In this document: piece after piece, positions 61,066 to 64,000 of the stretch
How positions within the stretch are numbered: position 1 is the first letter of the stretch
How the letters are laid out: every line of letters begins with the position of its first letter
NCBI GenBank assembly: GCA_022393335.1
Contig: JAJEKB010001329.1
Location: 1-64,000, forward strand
DNA from: Macrotrachela quadricornifera
Lineage: Eukaryota; Rotifera; Eurotatoria; Philodinida; Philodinidae
Length of the DNA stretch: 64,000 bases
Direction: 5' to 3'
Position numbers and translations under genes: made by a program
The notes under the pieces: model-generated
What the model saw: only the letters and a program-made list of their open reading frames with translations
The model's database searches: none
Told to the model about the DNA's origin: nothing

Positions 61066-64000
61066 TTAAGTTGAAGTTAATGGTATTGGCTCAATAATTG
61101 CTGATGATGAATTATTCGTTGTTGTTACAGATAATGGTACTAAATATTTCCAATGATTATAAGGAGATTCCATTGATGAACTAATACCACTTGATGAATA
61201 TGATGAACCTGTACTTAATGGTGCTAAATGTTTTAAATTTTCATTTAATTGTTGTTGATCAACTATTCAATTAAAAATAAGGAAAAAATAAAATATTTAT
61301 ATAATTAAATAACAAACCTTTATTAATTAATGGTGTAATAATTCCTTTTGGTTTATATTGTCGTTGACATGTACTATGATGATAATGCAAATGTGAACAA
61401 GATATTTCATCATGATTATCAATTATTTTATTATTTGAAGATATTTTTAAAGGAAGTGTATGTATTGGACATGATGATGTAACTGTTGAATGTTCAAATA
61501 TATTTTTACATTCATCATTAAATGGTGTTAATGTATGATAAAAATTTTCTTGTAAATTTTCATTTTCTATTGGATTTATATTTAAACATATATTCTCATT
61601 ATGATTTATAGTTGAATTATGACAAATCATTTTTGATGATTTTGGATTTGTTGGATAAGTAAATGGAATTAATTTTCCATCAATAGATATAATACCATGT
61701 TGTAAATAAGGTGTAGTAGAATAATTTGAATTAGGAGTTTTATGTAAACCATTCGAATAATATTCTGATTTCATTTGAGCTAAAAAAAAAATAAAAAAAT
61801 AATTTTTAAAAGTTTTGTCTTATTTTTATAAAACAAACCGATAAATTTTTTTCGTTGAAATAATCTTAATATACACATAGCAATAAGTATAAGAAATAAA
61901 ATTAATAGAATTCCAGATATAATACCAATTATTAAATAAAGTATATCAGAATTTTTTTGTATAGATGGTGTTATTAAATCATGTTTAATATGAGATGGTT
62001 TGTGTATATTAGTTATATTATCAAGAATTTCATCAAGATTAGGTAAAGGAACTAATATTTCAATTGAATTACTCATTGGACCTATACCATTATTTGTATA
62101 AATTGCCATAGATAATTCATATTTTTTTCCTGATTCAATTGTTGAAATTGTATATGTATTTATCAAAGGATAATGTAAATTTGGTACTGTTATTATTGTA
62201 AAATTTTTTTTTGAATGTATTGGTCGATAATAAATAATAAAACCTTTAATTGTTTCACTATTCGTATTGTTTAATAGCTAGAAAAGTAAAAACACAACCA
62301 ATATTAATATTGAATATATCTCATTGCTTTCAGTTATTAATGTGGTCGATAGATTGTTGTAATCTACACTATGCTAGCATTAGTTATGATATATTCCGTT
62401 GATATTCGGAAGTCCTTCAAGTATAATTAGTTCAGGGTATCTCCGTCAGAGAGCAGAAAATGCCGCGAAGGATAAACCTTGTCTTCTTTCTATTTTAGAT
62501 ATATAACCTCCTCATCTTTATGATTGACATATTGGTAAAACTTGAATTAAGCGAACCTACCTGCCATTTTAAACTAATTTGTTTATCATTAATTATCCAT
62601 GCATCAGTTATTTGTAATAAAATAAAATTTTGTTGAATTTTAATTAATTCTAATGTAAACCGTTTTATTCCACTAATAATTAATTGTTTACCATTAATAT
62701 CATAACCAATTAAACGAAATTTATATGTTTGATTTGTTTGTAAATTATTAATAATTGTAGAATTTATTGAATAATTATAAAATTTTTCTAATGTTATCCA
62801 TGATGTTTTTGAATGAATTAAACGATATTGTATTTGTATAGAATATAAATAATTTTCAAGTATTTTCCAAAATAATTTTATTGTATTATTATCTATTTGA
62901 TTAATATCAATAATTTCAAATGTTGATACTATTGGAGTATTTAAACTTAAACCTTGAACATGTACATAACATTTAGCTGTATTTGTACCAAAATTAATTT
63001 TTGTTGCTATACATTCATATATTCCACTATCGGATTTTTGTGCTGAAACAATACGTAAACCACCAGATGAAAGTATTTCATATCGACGCATTAAATTTAA
63101 ATTAATTATTTCATTATTATGTAACCATTGTACAGTTGAACCTGGTTGTGTTAAACAATGAAGTTGAACTGTTTCACCTTCATAAACAGTTGCATTATTT
63201 GGACCAAAAATAATTAAAGATTTTTTTAAAGATATTTCAAATTCTGATTTTGCATTATTTGGAAAAATAAGAGCAGTACTTGCTTGAGCAATACCATAAG
63301 GATTCCGAGCAATACATTGATAAATACCTTGTTTAGGCTGATTTAATGATAAAATTCCACCTAAATAATCAATGAAATAATAATAGAGATGATCAATGAG
63401 AAAAATTTTATTCGTATAAATACCTGTAACAGGTAATCCATTCATTGTATATTCTTCTCCATTATATAACCAACTAATCATTGGTTCAGGTCGTCCACGA
63501 AAATTACATTTAATTGACATACTTTCATCTTTATTAATTTCAATTAATGAATCTGGTCGTTGAATAATTTTTGGTGGTTCTATATAAAAAAAATATATTT
63601 TTTTTTTGATATTATTTCAATGCTTTTTTTTCTTACCTAAAACTTCAACTAAAGCTGTATATGCTATATCAGATTGTCCATTTGAACTTGATGCTCGGCA
63701 TATATATGTACCACGATCATCCAATTGTATATTATATAAATAAAGTGTACCATATAAAACTTCATGTCGTTTTTCTGGTAATATATCACCATATTTTTCC
63801 CATTCAACAATTGGTTTTGGCCAACCGGTAATAACACATTCAATAGAAAAATTATTTCCAATAAGAACTCTAAACAAAAACAAAATGAAGATTGTTTTTG
63901 TTCATATAAAATAAATTACCTTGATGCAACTGGTGGTTTAAATACAGTTGACAATGTTTGAGATTCTTTATTATTTAATGGTTTATTTAAAACACGTAAA
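61066..64000 (-). CDS. Ig/FN3 transmembrane receptor, CDON/BOC/iHog-like (5' part beyond window)
   Basis: Minus-strand exons: 63920-64000 (partial), 63637-63869, 63424-63579, 62561-63360, 61839-62277, 61318-61779 and 61066-61262. All junctions keep frame, giving 788 residues to the stop. Three Ig domains are visible, each with Cys...Trp...DxGxYxC (SIECVITGWPKPIVEWEKYG; MSIKCNFRGRPEPMISWLYN; VQLHCLTQPGSTVQWLHNNE). Two FN3 domains follow, the second with IKGFIIYYRPIHS. Then comes one transmembrane helix (LYLIIGIISGILLILFLILI) and a ~270-residue Ser/Asn/His-rich cytoplasmic tail. The YYRP stretch in the last FN3 resembles the CDON/BOC/iHog family, which are Hedgehog co-receptors at the cell surface. 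Roundabout- or DCC-type receptors are alternatives. The last FN3 is split by a 283-bp intron (62278-62560), long beside its ~50-nt neighbours. Confidence 0.75.

Overview
The window looks like nuclear DNA of a small invertebrate animal, most likely a bdelloid rotifer. The DNA is AT-rich. The genes are animal genes (Rab6, cathepsin B, eIF3f, DCAF4, a rhodopsin-class GPCR, an Ig/FN3 receptor) cut by many GT-AG introns of about 40-60 nt. There are also lineage-expanded families: ADP-ribosyltransferase plus TPR proteins, F-box-like proteins and MAP2K-like kinases. The organism call is inferred from intron size and family content; no species marker was seen. All similarities were judged by reading, without database searches.

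Layout. 1-11.3 kb is gene-poor and full of inverted-repeat transposons: a three-level nest at 0.5-3.5 kb, a hAT-type MITE at 6.5 kb and a mariner-like MITE at 7.5 kb. 12.0-24.1 kb is a compact, intact gene block: DCAF4 (+) and EIF3F (+) 57 bp apart, a GPCR (+), Rab6 (-), a LIM-domain protein (-) and cathepsin B (+). All splice junctions given for this block keep the reading frame.

24-44 kb is a second transposon-rich zone. It holds a dead ADP-ribosyltransferase/TPR gene (+), a piggyBac transposase remnant, an F-box-like pseudogene split by a TTAA-flanked element, and two large foldback elements, one with a TTAA element inserted in one arm. 44.1-46.2 kb is an open ADP-ribosyltransferase/TPR gene (-) with a 10-N assembly gap in its repeats. 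Its upstream flank is repeated at bases 1-200, so another paralogue probably begins just beyond the left edge.

46-61 kb is mostly decayed sequence. It contains an uncharacterised-family pseudogene (-), a short frameshifted gene, an intact but divergent MAP2K-like kinase (+) with DFN in place of DFG, and two palindromic elements. 61.1-64.0 kb is the 3' part of a minus-strand Ig/FN3 transmembrane receptor resembling the CDON/BOC/iHog family; it runs off the right edge.

The conserved genes cover ordinary cell functions (ubiquitin-ligase adaptor, translation initiation, vesicle traffic, lysosomal proteolysis, signalling) and show no shared pathway. The most informative features are the nested transposons, whose insertion order can be read directly, and the family of ADP-ribosyltransferase/TPR paralogues in different states of decay.
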